A stretch of DNA of 64,000 nucleotides from Flaccisagitta enflata (lineage: Eukaryota; Chaetognatha; Sagittoidea; Aphragmophora), in assembly GCA_965153355.1 (NCBI GenBank), contig OZ231127.1, forward strand, positions 88,970,001 through 89,034,000, written 5' to 3'. Below the pieces are notes generated by a model. That model did no database searches and was not told the origin of the DNA. It saw nothing but the letters and a program-made list of their open reading frames with translations. Of the stretch, positions 12,523 to 64,000 are shown piece by piece; position 1 is the first letter of the stretch, and each line of letters starts with the position of its first letter. Both the position numbers and the translations under genes were made by a program.

Positions 12523-13599
12523 CAATTCCATTTCTCTTCAATTCTTGGCCATCTCTCTCTGGAGGGGACACTTGAGAGGAGTCCAACCAAGGCAGAAAAA
12601 GGTCAAATCGGCATTTCTCTCCATAAAACCAACTCAATGCTTTTAGACGATGCCGATTTCATCATCCCTCAGGTCATAGATCACTTCCCTTTTCCTTCTT
12701 TTTTTTTTTTTTGGTCCAATGTTAGCGACTGATATACAAAATTTTTGGTTGGTCAGTCAATTGATCATATATCATTGGTATTTCTTGACACTTTGCATTA
12801 TTCATTGGGCTATGCTTCTCTTGTAATCTTATCACTATTTCCACTTCCTCAAAGTATATCAATATGGCAATCTCTTTTTTGGGTTCCATTAACAGTTTTA
12901 AAGTCCGCACCTTTTTTCTACTTGTATTGGCAATTTCCATTATCTTTTTTAATTAATTTGCAAAAAGAATAGTAAAGAGAAGTGATTAATTGCACAATTG
13001 TTGTTATGAAAGTTTAAAGCACAAATGAAGAGGAGGGAGACAAAAAAAGGATTTAGAAAAACAAATGATAAAGGGAAGTAGAAAAAAAAAACAAGGCTGG
13101 ATACACGGCCAACAGGCAGTCACTGGCAGAAGGGCAGGGAAAGTGAGTGGATGGGCAGGGGCAGTCATGCAGGTGGGCAGGGGCCGTATTTTAGGTGGGC
13201 AGGAGCTGTTTTGCTGAGTGGTAATTAATTCAGCCAATTTTGCGTAATCTAAAATTTCACATTACGGATCATTGGACCTCCAAAGCTTTAGACGGAGAGA
13301 CACACCCTCTTTTAGAAACGCTTGCCTAGCGACTAAAAAGAGAGACACCACTCAAGAACAAGAAATCAGTGTAGTAGCTTGTTGCAGAATAAGTGTCTCT
13401 CTCTTTCTTTCTTTCTTTCTCTCTCTCTTCTCTCTCTCTCCCTCTCTCTTTCTGTGTTTCACACACTGAGTGCCCGCCATGGAAGAAAGAAAAAAAAACT
13501 GCAAAATACAAAAGGGACACAAAATACATTATTCACCAAAATGGTGAGTCGTCTGGTGACCGGAAGCCGAGAACGCACAACGGCACTCAAGTCGCTTGA

Positions 13600-14058
<459 letters not shown>

Positions 14059-14765
14059 AGAGTGAAAATGAATAATTCATTTTGTCCAACTTAGTAGCTA
14101 TCGTCCTCTTTGTTATCAGCCTCATTAAGGCCAACTTCATTCTCCCCATTGCAATGGTTGTTGTTGATTGTTGGGATTTGCTCTTGATATTGTTGTTTCG
14201 AGTGTGATCATTATATCAACTTATATGTTGTGGTTGATATCATTATATCGAAAAAAGCATTAAGTATAAATCAACTCACTCAATACGCATCAAATGAGCA
14301 TTGCTCTAGCTTACTTGCCAAAGGTGGGTAGCATAGATATGATTGTATTCATGCAAGTATGCAAACAACGATTAGTTGCAAGAAATATGAATATTATATT
14401 ATTGACCGGTTGGTTACTGTCTCATTAAAACAATGCCATAGCCAAAACATACATCATGACATTACTAGAATTGACAATTTTTCTCCCTACTCTAACCAGT
14501 TGGCCCAGTGAAAGTTTGACTCATGGAATGATTGATGTAGCCCCATTCTGCATCATCTATGAAGAATATTTCAGCAGACAATGATTGAAACTTGAGCTAA
14601 TGAATAATTCTTCACTGACCATTGGCTTAGAACATTGAAGAAAACTCACCATTTCCAGAAAAAGACAAAAGGGGAATCTAAGAATAAGACTGACATTTTT
14701 CTATCAAACTGAAAACAAATGAAGAAATGAAGACATGCATAAAATGCATGTACATGTACAATGTC

Positions 14766-15368
14766 CTATCTTGGAAAAAATAAAAGTCCCACCTGATAAA
14801 GAGAGTGAATAGATTTCATATTCAATGGATTAATTACTAATTTCACTAGTTCATCATTTAGTATGATCTATTTGGAGTTTGAAAACTGCTTGCATCTGTA
14901 ATGGCAAGCTTTTATACAGAATATTGAGGCATTCTAGAGTTATCTTCCTCCAATCTATTTCAACCATTTTCTTTCCATTTTTGGGAATTAATATCGTCAC
15001 TTTTTTTGAGTAAAATCTAAACAAATACAGCTACAAGTTCCTGCTTGGCGGCATAAGATAGCCCTGTTCAATAACTTTGAAATGGTCACTGAATTTCTTA
15101 TCAAATTTTGCATATCAAAGATAAAACCTGTGTTAAAACCTTTTGCATTCACATTCCTCCTGAATTTTTGTGGCTATTTCAAGAAATCAACGTTTTCTCT
15201 AATTTTTAGATAAAATTTAAACATATAGAGCTACAAAGCTCTGCTTGGCATCATTTGTAAGCTCTGTTCAATAGCTTCCTTATGGTCACCAATCTTTATA
15301 TCTAATCATGCATTTGAAAGCAACATTGAAACAAAACATCTGGGACTTTTATTTTTTCCAAGATGGTA
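14766..15368. mobile_element. TIR element, ~600 bp
   Basis: Inverted terminal sequences CTATCTTGGAAAAAATAAAA at 14766 and its complement (ttttattttttccaagatgg) ending near 15366. The interior contains two related ~90-bp blocks (agctacaagttcctgcttgg... and agctacaaagctctgcttgg...). No coding frame. Likely a non-autonomous DNA transposon. Confidence 0.65.
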
Positions 15369-16600
15369 TATTATATGTTGGTTCATTTGTTGGGTTCTTA
15401 GTGGTCATTAACAAATGAACCCTATTGCTTTATCACTAAGAAGCCAGCAGCAGCAGTTTGCAAGACAAACTTGATAGACAAAAATGACCAAAAATAAAAA
15501 ACGGTCTAATCTTACAGCACAATAACATCAAATTCCCTAAAACAAGGGCTAAAGAGATTGAAAACAGTTCCAAATATTCAAATCACATCTAAATCAATAT
15601 CATGGTAAGGCAAAGCAAATATGCATGGTTGAAGGATCACATGAACAAAGTGTTTATTTGTTGTGAGAAAGCATCAATGATACCTCCTTAGCTATAAATT
15701 TTATGTCATAGAGGGTTTCATTATATAAGCACTTGTTAATTTAGCAAAATTGAATTGTGGTAAGTGGAGTTGAACCCTGCTCTAACAAACCCGCTTAAAA
15801 CGTAATTCCACCAATAACATACACTCTTTGTCCCTTCATTCTGATTTCTTTGATTTTCTATGTTAGCTTTAACAAAAACACATCTATAGCAGATACAATT
15901 TATAGGTCCCCTAAAATCCTTGACTGAGGGATCTAGATGTATTAAAAAAATGTAACAAACAGGTTTGCAGGTCCATCCAAATTTATCAAAATATCTTATA
16001 ATTGAACTGACATGTCTTCCACACACCAAATTAACACTTTTTGCAAGCAAATAAAACAAAAAATGCACAGGGTGTTAGATACAGAAGGATTGAGTAGGAT
16101 TCATATCACTGTTAAACTGTTAATTTGAGGCCACTAAATGCAGTTTCTGAGGTTTTCAGTTTGGTTGTTTGAGTTGTTAGCAGGTTAAATGCCAATTGGG
16201 ATGGAAAAGGGTTATTTCAAGTCCAATGGAGAGTCTCTCATTTGCCACATCCACAGTCGTAACCATACGAGAAAAAACCTACAATTCATACAAGACGCAA
16301 AGACATTTTCAGTATCATTTTTTCACAAGCAAGATGGTCTTTATAAGCTTTTCATTTGACATCTTTTTTTTATATTTGGTTTCCACTAAATGCCATTAAG
16401 ATTCATCTTGTACAAGGCTATGTCTGTCGCGCGCAGATGGGGAGGGACAGTGATGTAAGAAGGAACGCAGAACATTTCCTGGAGTGATGATGCAAATCCC
16501 TCTTAATCGAAAATCATACAGACCAACAAACAGACCAACTAGTCAATTGTACAGTGACCTAAAGACTATTGAGTCACGCAAAAAAATATGATATGGCAAA
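15369..16600. other. Gene-free interval downstream of the last LamG exon found
   Basis: The LamG gene continues in this direction because exon 16793-16919 ends at a donor in phase 1, but no exon with a matching acceptor and recognisable product was found. A hairpin (ggttcatttgtt/aacaaatgaacc) lies at 15379-15421. Confidence 0.5.
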
Positions 16601-16706
16601 TTCTAACTCACAAGTTCATTAAAGAAGATTCAATGGTCGTTTTGTATCTAAAATACTTGAGAATAGATAAAAGATAGATGGATAATTTGCAAGAGGTCAT
16701 GCTACA

Positions 16707-16710
<4 letters not shown>

Positions 16711-16778
<68 letters not shown>
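16711..16778. repeat. (CT)n microsatellite
   Basis: Pure CT tract about 15 bp from the donor of the LamG exon at 16793. Confidence 0.96.
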
Positions 16779-16781
<3 letters not shown>

Positions 16782-16792
16782 GAATAACTGAC

Positions 16793-54201
<37,409 letters not shown>

Positions 54202-54206
54202 CTGTA

Positions 54207-54208
<2 letters not shown>

Positions 54209-54260
<52 letters not shown>
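54209..54260. repeat. (GA)n microsatellite
   Basis: Abuts the acceptor of LamG exon 1. Confidence 0.95.
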
Positions 54261-54261
<1 letters not shown>

Positions 54262-54836
54262 TGAGAAGACGTTTTACAATTTTAAGAAGAATTATACAAA
54301 GTTGAAATCACTAAATATTGTTCCTATCAGTTTTCGCCTTTTTGTTTCGATTTTTCTCGATGGTTGTGTTTCCGCTATCTTATGTATTGCGAAGGTTTGT
54401 GTGTCAGGAAACCTTCTTGATTTGACAGAGTGACTTGCTGGTATGAATTTTTACAAACTGTTGACAATCAAAGGAAGAGTATAAGTTCTATGTCGGGCTC
54501 ATTTCATTCATCATTTTTTATTCAATTACGAATTGATTCATCTGTTGACTAATTCATTCATTCATTCTTTCAGTCATTTAATCAGTCATTTAAAGTCACT
54601 TATCGAAACAACTTTGAATATGATACGCGCTAGATTCGGGAACGCTGAAACAAATCTGTCACTCGATTTTATATATGAGGGCAACTACAAGCAATAGATA
54701 AAACCGCGGGTCAGCGAAAAAAAGGGGAATCACCGCAATTAGATATTCATTGACAAAAGTTCATTGACCCTTTCTTTGTCTGTCCTCCACCAGCATTTAA
54801 TGCATCAGTCTGATCTCGTTTCAATTATATCGTTAA
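54262..54836. other. Interval upstream of LamG exon 1, no exon recognised
   Basis: AT-rich, with short ATTC repeats near 54545. No frame matching the missing N-terminal LamG strand was found. Confidence 0.5.
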
Positions 54837-55016
54837 CAAGGCCGGATACACGGCTACCCTAGTCGTGTGCGGGAGGGCAGGGGCACTGATGAAATTGACC
54901 AACTAAACGGTTGGGCAGAAGCAGTTACCCCCAAAACGCCCGTAAACGCCGAAAAAAGCTAAGCGTGACCGACGAACGGACGGACGGACCGACAGACGGA
55001 CAGAGCGGGTTGTAGA
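54837..55016 (+). mobile_element. Family A element truncated by (GGAA)n
   Basis: aacaaggccggatacacggc ... agcgggttgtaga, then the sequence switches to GGAA repeat exactly where the terminal hairpin should begin. Nearly identical over ~140 bp to 56041-56186. Confidence 0.8.
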
Positions 55017-55735
55017 GGAAGGAAAAGGAAGGAAAAGGAAGGAAAGGAAGAAGGAAAGAAAGAAGGAAGGAAGGAAGGAAGGAAGGAAGGAAGGAAGGAA
55101 GGAAGGAAGGAAGGAAGGAAGGAAGGAAGGAAGAAGAAAGGCAGAAAAAGTTTTTTCCTCTTGTTTGTAAAGGAAGGAAGAAGAGAAGGAAGAAAGGAAG
55201 GAAGGAAAGAAGGGAGGAATATAGGAAGGAAGGCAGGAAGAAGAAAGGCCAAAAAAAGTTTTCTCTCTTGTTTGTAAAGGAGGAAAAGGAGGAAGGAAGG
55301 AAAGCAGGAAGGAAGGAAGTAAGAAGGAAAGCAGAAAAAGTTTATTCTCTCTGTTTGTAAAGAAACAAAGGAAGGAAAGAAGGAAAGATAGAAGGAAGGG
55401 AGGAAGGGAAGAAGGAAGGAAGGAAGGAAGGAAGGAAGGAAGGAAGGGAGGAAGAAGAAAAACAAAAAAAGTTTTCCTCTTGTTTACATAGAGAGGAAAG
55501 AAAGAAAGAAGAAAGGAAAGAAGGAGGGAAGGAAGGAAGGAAGGAAGAAAAGAAGGAAGGAAGAAAGGAAGGAAGGAAGAAAGGAAAGAAGGAAGGAAGG
55601 AGGAAGAAAGGCAGAAAAAGTTTTTCTCCTCCTGTTTTTCGAGAAAGGAGGGAAAGAACAAACGAAGGAGGGAAAGATAGAAGGAAGGAATTAAGGAAGT
55701 AAGGATGGAAGGAAGGAGGAAGAAAGGCGAAATGT
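55017..55735. repeat. (GGAA)n array with 'ttttctcttgtttgtaaag' spacers
   Basis: Blocks of GGAA separated by five copies of gcagaaaaagttttt.ctct tgtttgtaaag, giving a ~110-130 bp higher-order unit. Confidence 0.9.
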
Positions 55736-56040
55736 GTTTTTCTCCTTCTGTTTGTAAAGCCTTCTTAAACACGCTTGTTTGTTTATATGAAATCGTAGTT
55801 CAAAAGAAAATCAAGCCTTAAAAATCCCAGCCTCAAGGCTCAAAGCCCCCGCCTTAAGGCTCAAATCCCAACCTAAAGCGATGTCACTGTCTAATATCAA
55901 AAGCGCCTGGGGCGCTTATTAGACAAAAATATGGTACATCATGTAACACAAGGTTTTCAACATGTGGTAATCATATGCCTTTCCAGTAGGAAAGAACACG
56001 TGGAGAAATTTTGCTCGTAGGAAGCAAAAAATTTTGTGAC

Positions 56041-56209
56041 ACCCTGGGCAGGGGCACTGATGAAATTGACCAACTAAACGGTTGGGCAGAAGCAGTAACC
56101 CCCAAAACGCCCGTAAACGCCGAAAAAAGCTAAGCGTGACCGACGAACGGACGGACGGACCGACAGACGGACAGAGCGGGTTGTAGAGTCGCGTGCACGC
56201 GACTAAAAA
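56041..56209 (+). mobile_element. Family A element, 5'-truncated
   Basis: ggcaggggcactgatgaaat ... (GGAC)n ... gttgtagAGTCGCGTGCACGCGACTaaaaa; hairpin 56187-56204. Confidence 0.8.
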
Positions 56210-56442
56210 GAGACCGGCTTTCTCCGTGCGGTTCTTCCGGAAAAAAAGCAAATTTGTCGTAGCTTATACTAGGGAAATTTTCTTCCTCTTCGCTAAAAAA
56301 TGCATCATTTAAAAATGGACACGCAGATTTAAGGAAAGGAAGACGGAACTATATTTACTTTTCTCAACTTGTTTTTTAGCGTCATTCATTCACGTGAACC
56401 ATCACCAATCGCTGGGGTGAGTTTATGATTGTGTTAATGAGA

Positions 56443-56449
56443 GAGAGAG

Positions 56450-56527
<78 letters not shown>
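56443..56527. repeat. (GA)n microsatellite
   Basis: Pure GA. Confidence 0.96.
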
Positions 56528-56530
<3 letters not shown>

Positions 56531-56772
56531 TTATGGCAGGCCGTTACATGTCATGATGACAGGACTTAAGAAATAAGTAAAACCTCGTCCGAATGATCCT
56601 TCTCCTGCAGCCGACAACGTGTTCCATTTTCAATTGGTCGATTGATTGACACATTCTGGAACTTGCTTCGAACTTCCATGACATGATGATCATTTAAATC
56701 AACGCTACCAAAAATCGTCGAACGATTTACAAAACAGGTTTTTCGACTAGGTCATAACTCAATGATGAGTTT

Positions 56773-57194
56773 ATACAGTCTATGGACAAAACGAGGAGAG
56801 TAGATTTTGCTGATCACCGTTATGATGCTTCGGCGTAGTTGATTTTAAAATGTAGGTTTGTAATTACCTCATAGAAATTTACTCAAGACTGAAAGAATTA
56901 ATGGAAGGACGATTACTACCTGTAGTAATTGTTCAAAATATAGGTTTGGAATTACCTCGAAAAAAATTACTTAGGACTGAAAGAAACTAACGGAAGAATG
57001 ATTACTACCTGTAGTAATCGTTCTTGCGATAGTTTCTTTCAGTCCTTAGTCATTTTCTATGAGGTAATTACAAGCCTACATTTTGAACGATTATTACAGG
57101 TAGTAACTATTCTTCTGTTAATTCTTTCAGTCCTTAGCATCATACCGGTGATCAGCAAAATCTACTCTCTTCGTTTTGTCCATAGACTGTATAT
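56773..57194. mobile_element. ~420-bp foldback element
   Basis: Outer arms 'atacagtctatggacaaaac' / 'gttttgtccatagactgtat', then 'gtagattttgctgatcaccg' / 'cggtgatcagcaaaatctac', and inner repeats of 'gaacgattactacctgtagtaat'-type words in both orientations (attactacctgtagtaat is itself palindromic). No coding frame. Confidence 0.85.
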
Positions 57195-57249
57195 GTAATT
57201 ATTCGTTCCTGGATTTCATAGGGGAAAACTTGCTTTTACAGGCAGTTGC

Positions 57250-57905
57250 TAGGGGGACTTTCGTTATCCGTTCGTTCGTTAGTTCGTTAGTTATTCGTAC
57301 GTCGTCCGTTCGTCCCCATTAGGCTCCTCAGACCTCAAAATCTGGCCTCTCAGACCCCAAATGGCCTTAAAGGGCAAATCAGGCCTCAGAAGCCAGACCT
57401 AAATCAAGCCTCTCAGGCCTCAAAATCGGCCTCTCAGGCCTCAAACGTGGCCTCTCAGACCTCAAATTAAGCTTCTTAGGCCTCAAATTCAAATCCTCAG
57501 ACCTCAAACATGGCCTCTCAGGCCTCAAACTAGGCCTCTCAGGCCTCAAACTAGGCCTCTCAGGCCTCAAATCAGCTATCTAAGCCTCAATTTATTGCTC
57601 TAAGGCTTCAAATCAGTCCTCTGACCTTTCAAGCCTTATTCCAGCTCTCTTAAGCCTCAAGTCAGCCCTCCCATCTTCCCATTGGCAGTAGCCTTCTTAG
57701 TCCTCAGTTTAGGCTCTAGAAGGCCTTCAATCAGCTCTTTATCGCATCTCATCCACTTCTGCAGGCAGGACGAACGAAAGTCCCCCTGTGCTCTACAGGA
57801 CTTCGTCCCCTTCGGGGCCGCTGCCCTGCTTCCCTTCACTCCAATTCACAATCACTCAAAGCAGGGCAACGGGTATCGCTGACCACATATTGCCCTTGGG
57901 CGACC
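57250..57905. mobile_element. Composite foldback element, family C
   Basis: Left 'agggggactttcgttatccg' with a TTCG tract, middle ~350 bp of a 19-20 bp minisatellite (ctcaggcctcaaactaggcc), right 'gaacgaaagtccccctgtgc tctacaggacttcgtcccct tcggggccgctgccctgctt' and 'ttgcccttgggcgac'. It ends 165 bp upstream of the HEPN-NACHT-Kelch start codon. Confidence 0.75.
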
Positions 57906-58069
57906 TGTTGATATAGTCCCTCAATGACAATGACATGACAAGAACGTTTATGCAAAAGAGTCCCTCCCTCCACCCCCCTCCCCCATCCCAGCAGCCTAAG
58001 TTGCCATTATCACAGCTAACAAAAATTTCCAATTTGGATAGTTCATGACAGCATCAGTTTGTCGTGGAA

Positions 58070-62555
<4,486 letters not shown>

Positions 62556-62720
62556 ACAATTATGAACCATAACTGAAAGAGAAACTTCAACCTATTTCTC
62601 AACAAAGGCATTGTTTATTTGGATAATGACTACGTATTTCTTATTCTGCACCTCATCATTTCGAATTGAAATTTAATCAGGTGAGTTGGCTTAATGAGTT
62701 TCTAGTTTTGAATGAATACA

Positions 62721-62914
62721 AGGCCGGATACACGGCAACCAAAGTCGCACGCGGGTGGGCAGGAGCAGTGATGACAAAGGCTAACTTGAGCGTTTGGGCA
62801 GGAGCAGTAATGTAATAATCGCCCAAAAATTACAAAAAAAGCTAATGAAGACAGACCGACCGACAGACCGACCAACCGACATAGCGGGTTAATGAGTCAC
62901 GTAGCACGCGACTA
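62721..62914 (+). mobile_element. Family A element
   Basis: acaaggccggatacacggca ... ggcaggagcagtaatgtaat ... (GACC)n ... gagtcacgtagcacgcgact aacaatt. The terminal hairpin has one bulge. Confidence 0.75.
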
Positions 62915-63447
62915 ACAATTTTAGTATTACCGATGAAGGTGATGCTAAACAAAAGCTTGTCCTCTTGTTCAAAAAGGTTGGATCTCTTTAACATCCGTTG
63001 CCGCCGTCACACGGATTATATTGTTCTCTGCCTCAGAAATTGCCGGCTACTAGACTCTACAGAACCGCCTCTCGTTCGTCATCGTTTCTCGTTCAATGAA
63101 AAACGCTGATTCAAATCTATCAATGTCAATATCGATTGTTCATAATTTGTTTGTGCGACTATGCGACTGTTTTCATAGCAACCATGTTCTATTACTCAAT
63201 CAATCCTATGTCTGCAAATCATTTTCGTAAGACTTTTCTCAAATCCTTTGCTTGTTTCTGACTTTGATTACAATAATAAAGCCACAGATTCTTTTGTTTC
63301 CTTTCATTTAGAGAAAACATTTCATTTGATCTAGTTTGTTCAAGCTAATGTTACAAAAGCTATGGGTTGACAGTCGATGCTTTCTTCTTTTTTTTTTTTT
63401 TTTTTTGAAGCATCTAATGGTTAGTGTGTTATAGCCCTAATTGGAAG

Positions 63448-63454
<7 letters not shown>
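62915..63454. other. Gene-free interval
   Basis: Unique-looking sequence with a T run at 63389-63407. A minus-strand frame at 62931-62990 ends at a possible donor but lacks a believable acceptor. Confidence 0.5.

Positions 63455-63487
<33 letters not shown>
63453..63487. repeat. (GA)n microsatellite
   Basis: Short pure GA tract. Confidence 0.9.
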
Positions 63488-63489
<2 letters not shown>

Positions 63490-63586
63490 AAACCCCAAGA
63501 ATGCGATGATTGCGCGAAGTGGAAGCGGATTCCCAGCTCAGAGCAATTTCAGAGAATCGCCAAAAATTGACAAGAAGAATGGGGGG

Positions 63587-63867
63587 GCGTTTGTAGTCAG
63601 AGACATTCGCGTTTTGAACGGGCCACTCGGTTGCTCGCTACATTCGTTCCCTCACACTGCTCACTCTGCTCACTCGCTCCGCAGTGCTCCGCAGTGCTCC
63701 GCAGTACTCCGCAGCGCTCCGCTTTGCTACGCTTTGCTACACTTGCTTGCTCGCTCACTCACTTCGCTCACTCCCTCGTGGGACAGCTGAAATTTTTGAA
63801 TATATGTTCACGCTGTGATCGCGTTTCACGGGAACAAACGCGTTTTTCATTTTCACTAGAAACACGC
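63587..63867 (+). mobile_element. MITE family D
   Basis: gcgtttgtagtcagagacat ... 'gctccgcagtgctccgcagt' expanded minisatellite ... atcgcgtttcacgggaacaa ... ctagaaacacgc. The minisatellite is longer than in sibling copies. Confidence 0.75.
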
Positions 63868-64000
63868 CCAATGTCAGGAATGCAAATCTACAAAATAAAC
63901 AAAATCTAATGAGAAAGTCTTAAAGAGAAAAAAGACGAGATGAAGTTAGCGACGGTGAAATTTAGCACAAATGAGTGAAAAAATGAGAATGTACATACAA

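Noticed and set aside
12530-12940. Two minus-strand open stretches of 45-72 codons with protein-like composition
   Set aside because: No recognisable domain, no consistent splice borders, interrupted by an A run and a CT microsatellite.
14062-14215. Minus-strand frame ending ...NGENEVGLNEADNKEDDSY and stop, as a possible cytoplasmic tail or last exon
   Set aside because: About 40 codons only, no clear acceptor and no family match; kept only as a place to look for the missing 3' exon.
15379-15421. Hairpin ggttcatttgtt/aacaaatgaacc as a possible tRNA arm
   Set aside because: No cloverleaf, A box or B box around it.
62931-62990. Minus-strand frame ...EQEDKLLFSITFIG ending at GTAATA, as an upstream LamG exon
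   Set aside because: In-frame stop just upstream and no acceptor with a pyrimidine tract; similarity to the LamG strand is weak.

Overview
The window is metazoan nuclear DNA, most likely from a marine or other invertebrate. Coding sequence is split by introns with GT/AG borders. There are no bacterial operons or ribosome-binding sites. The protein families present (receptor-type class III nucleotide cyclase, tandem LamG/concanavalin-like lectin modules, HEPN-NACHT-Kelch) are animal-type. The species cannot be named from the sequence. Microsatellites are extremely abundant (pure GA, CT, CA, GT, AAG, TTTC, CAA and ATGA tracts of 100-600 bp) and short TIR or hairpin-ended mobile elements are numerous, so most long open frames are simple-repeat translations, not genes.

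Three gene loci can be supported. (1) Minus strand, 1120-2532: the last three exons of a guanylate/adenylate cyclase catalytic domain, with its stop codon. (2) Minus strand, 54201 down to 16793: fifteen exons of one multi-LamG lectin-like gene. All fourteen exon junctions agree in reading phase, giving about 834 codons covering one partial and three complete LamG domains. Each complete domain is bounded by phase-1 introns (exchangeable 1-1 modules). Neither end of this gene was found. (3) Plus strand, 58070-62156: a two-exon gene, complete or nearly so, for a 1291-residue HEPN (DZIP3-like) - NACHT ATPase - Kelch propeller protein, probably an NLR-like innate immune sensor.

Layout: 1-2.6 kb satellite plus cyclase exons; 2.6-16.6 kb repeat-filled, no confident exon; 16.8-54.2 kb LamG gene with introns packed with microsatellites, MITEs and two hAT-like insertions; 54.2-58 kb repeats and foldback elements; 58-62.2 kb HEPN-NACHT-Kelch gene; 62.2-64 kb repeats.

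The most unusual feature is in the LamG gene. At five of its exons, six splice junctions in all, the intron next to the junction is filled by a tandem array whose repeat unit is a copy of that exon's own edge with its splice donor or acceptor (18.8-19.5, 23.7-24.8, 34.4-36.3, 44.8-45.4, 45.6-46.7 and 53.3-54.0 kb). A second point of interest is a set of short elements ending in an 18-nt hairpin followed by CT(A/G)A, in which different copies carry different but still self-complementary stems.
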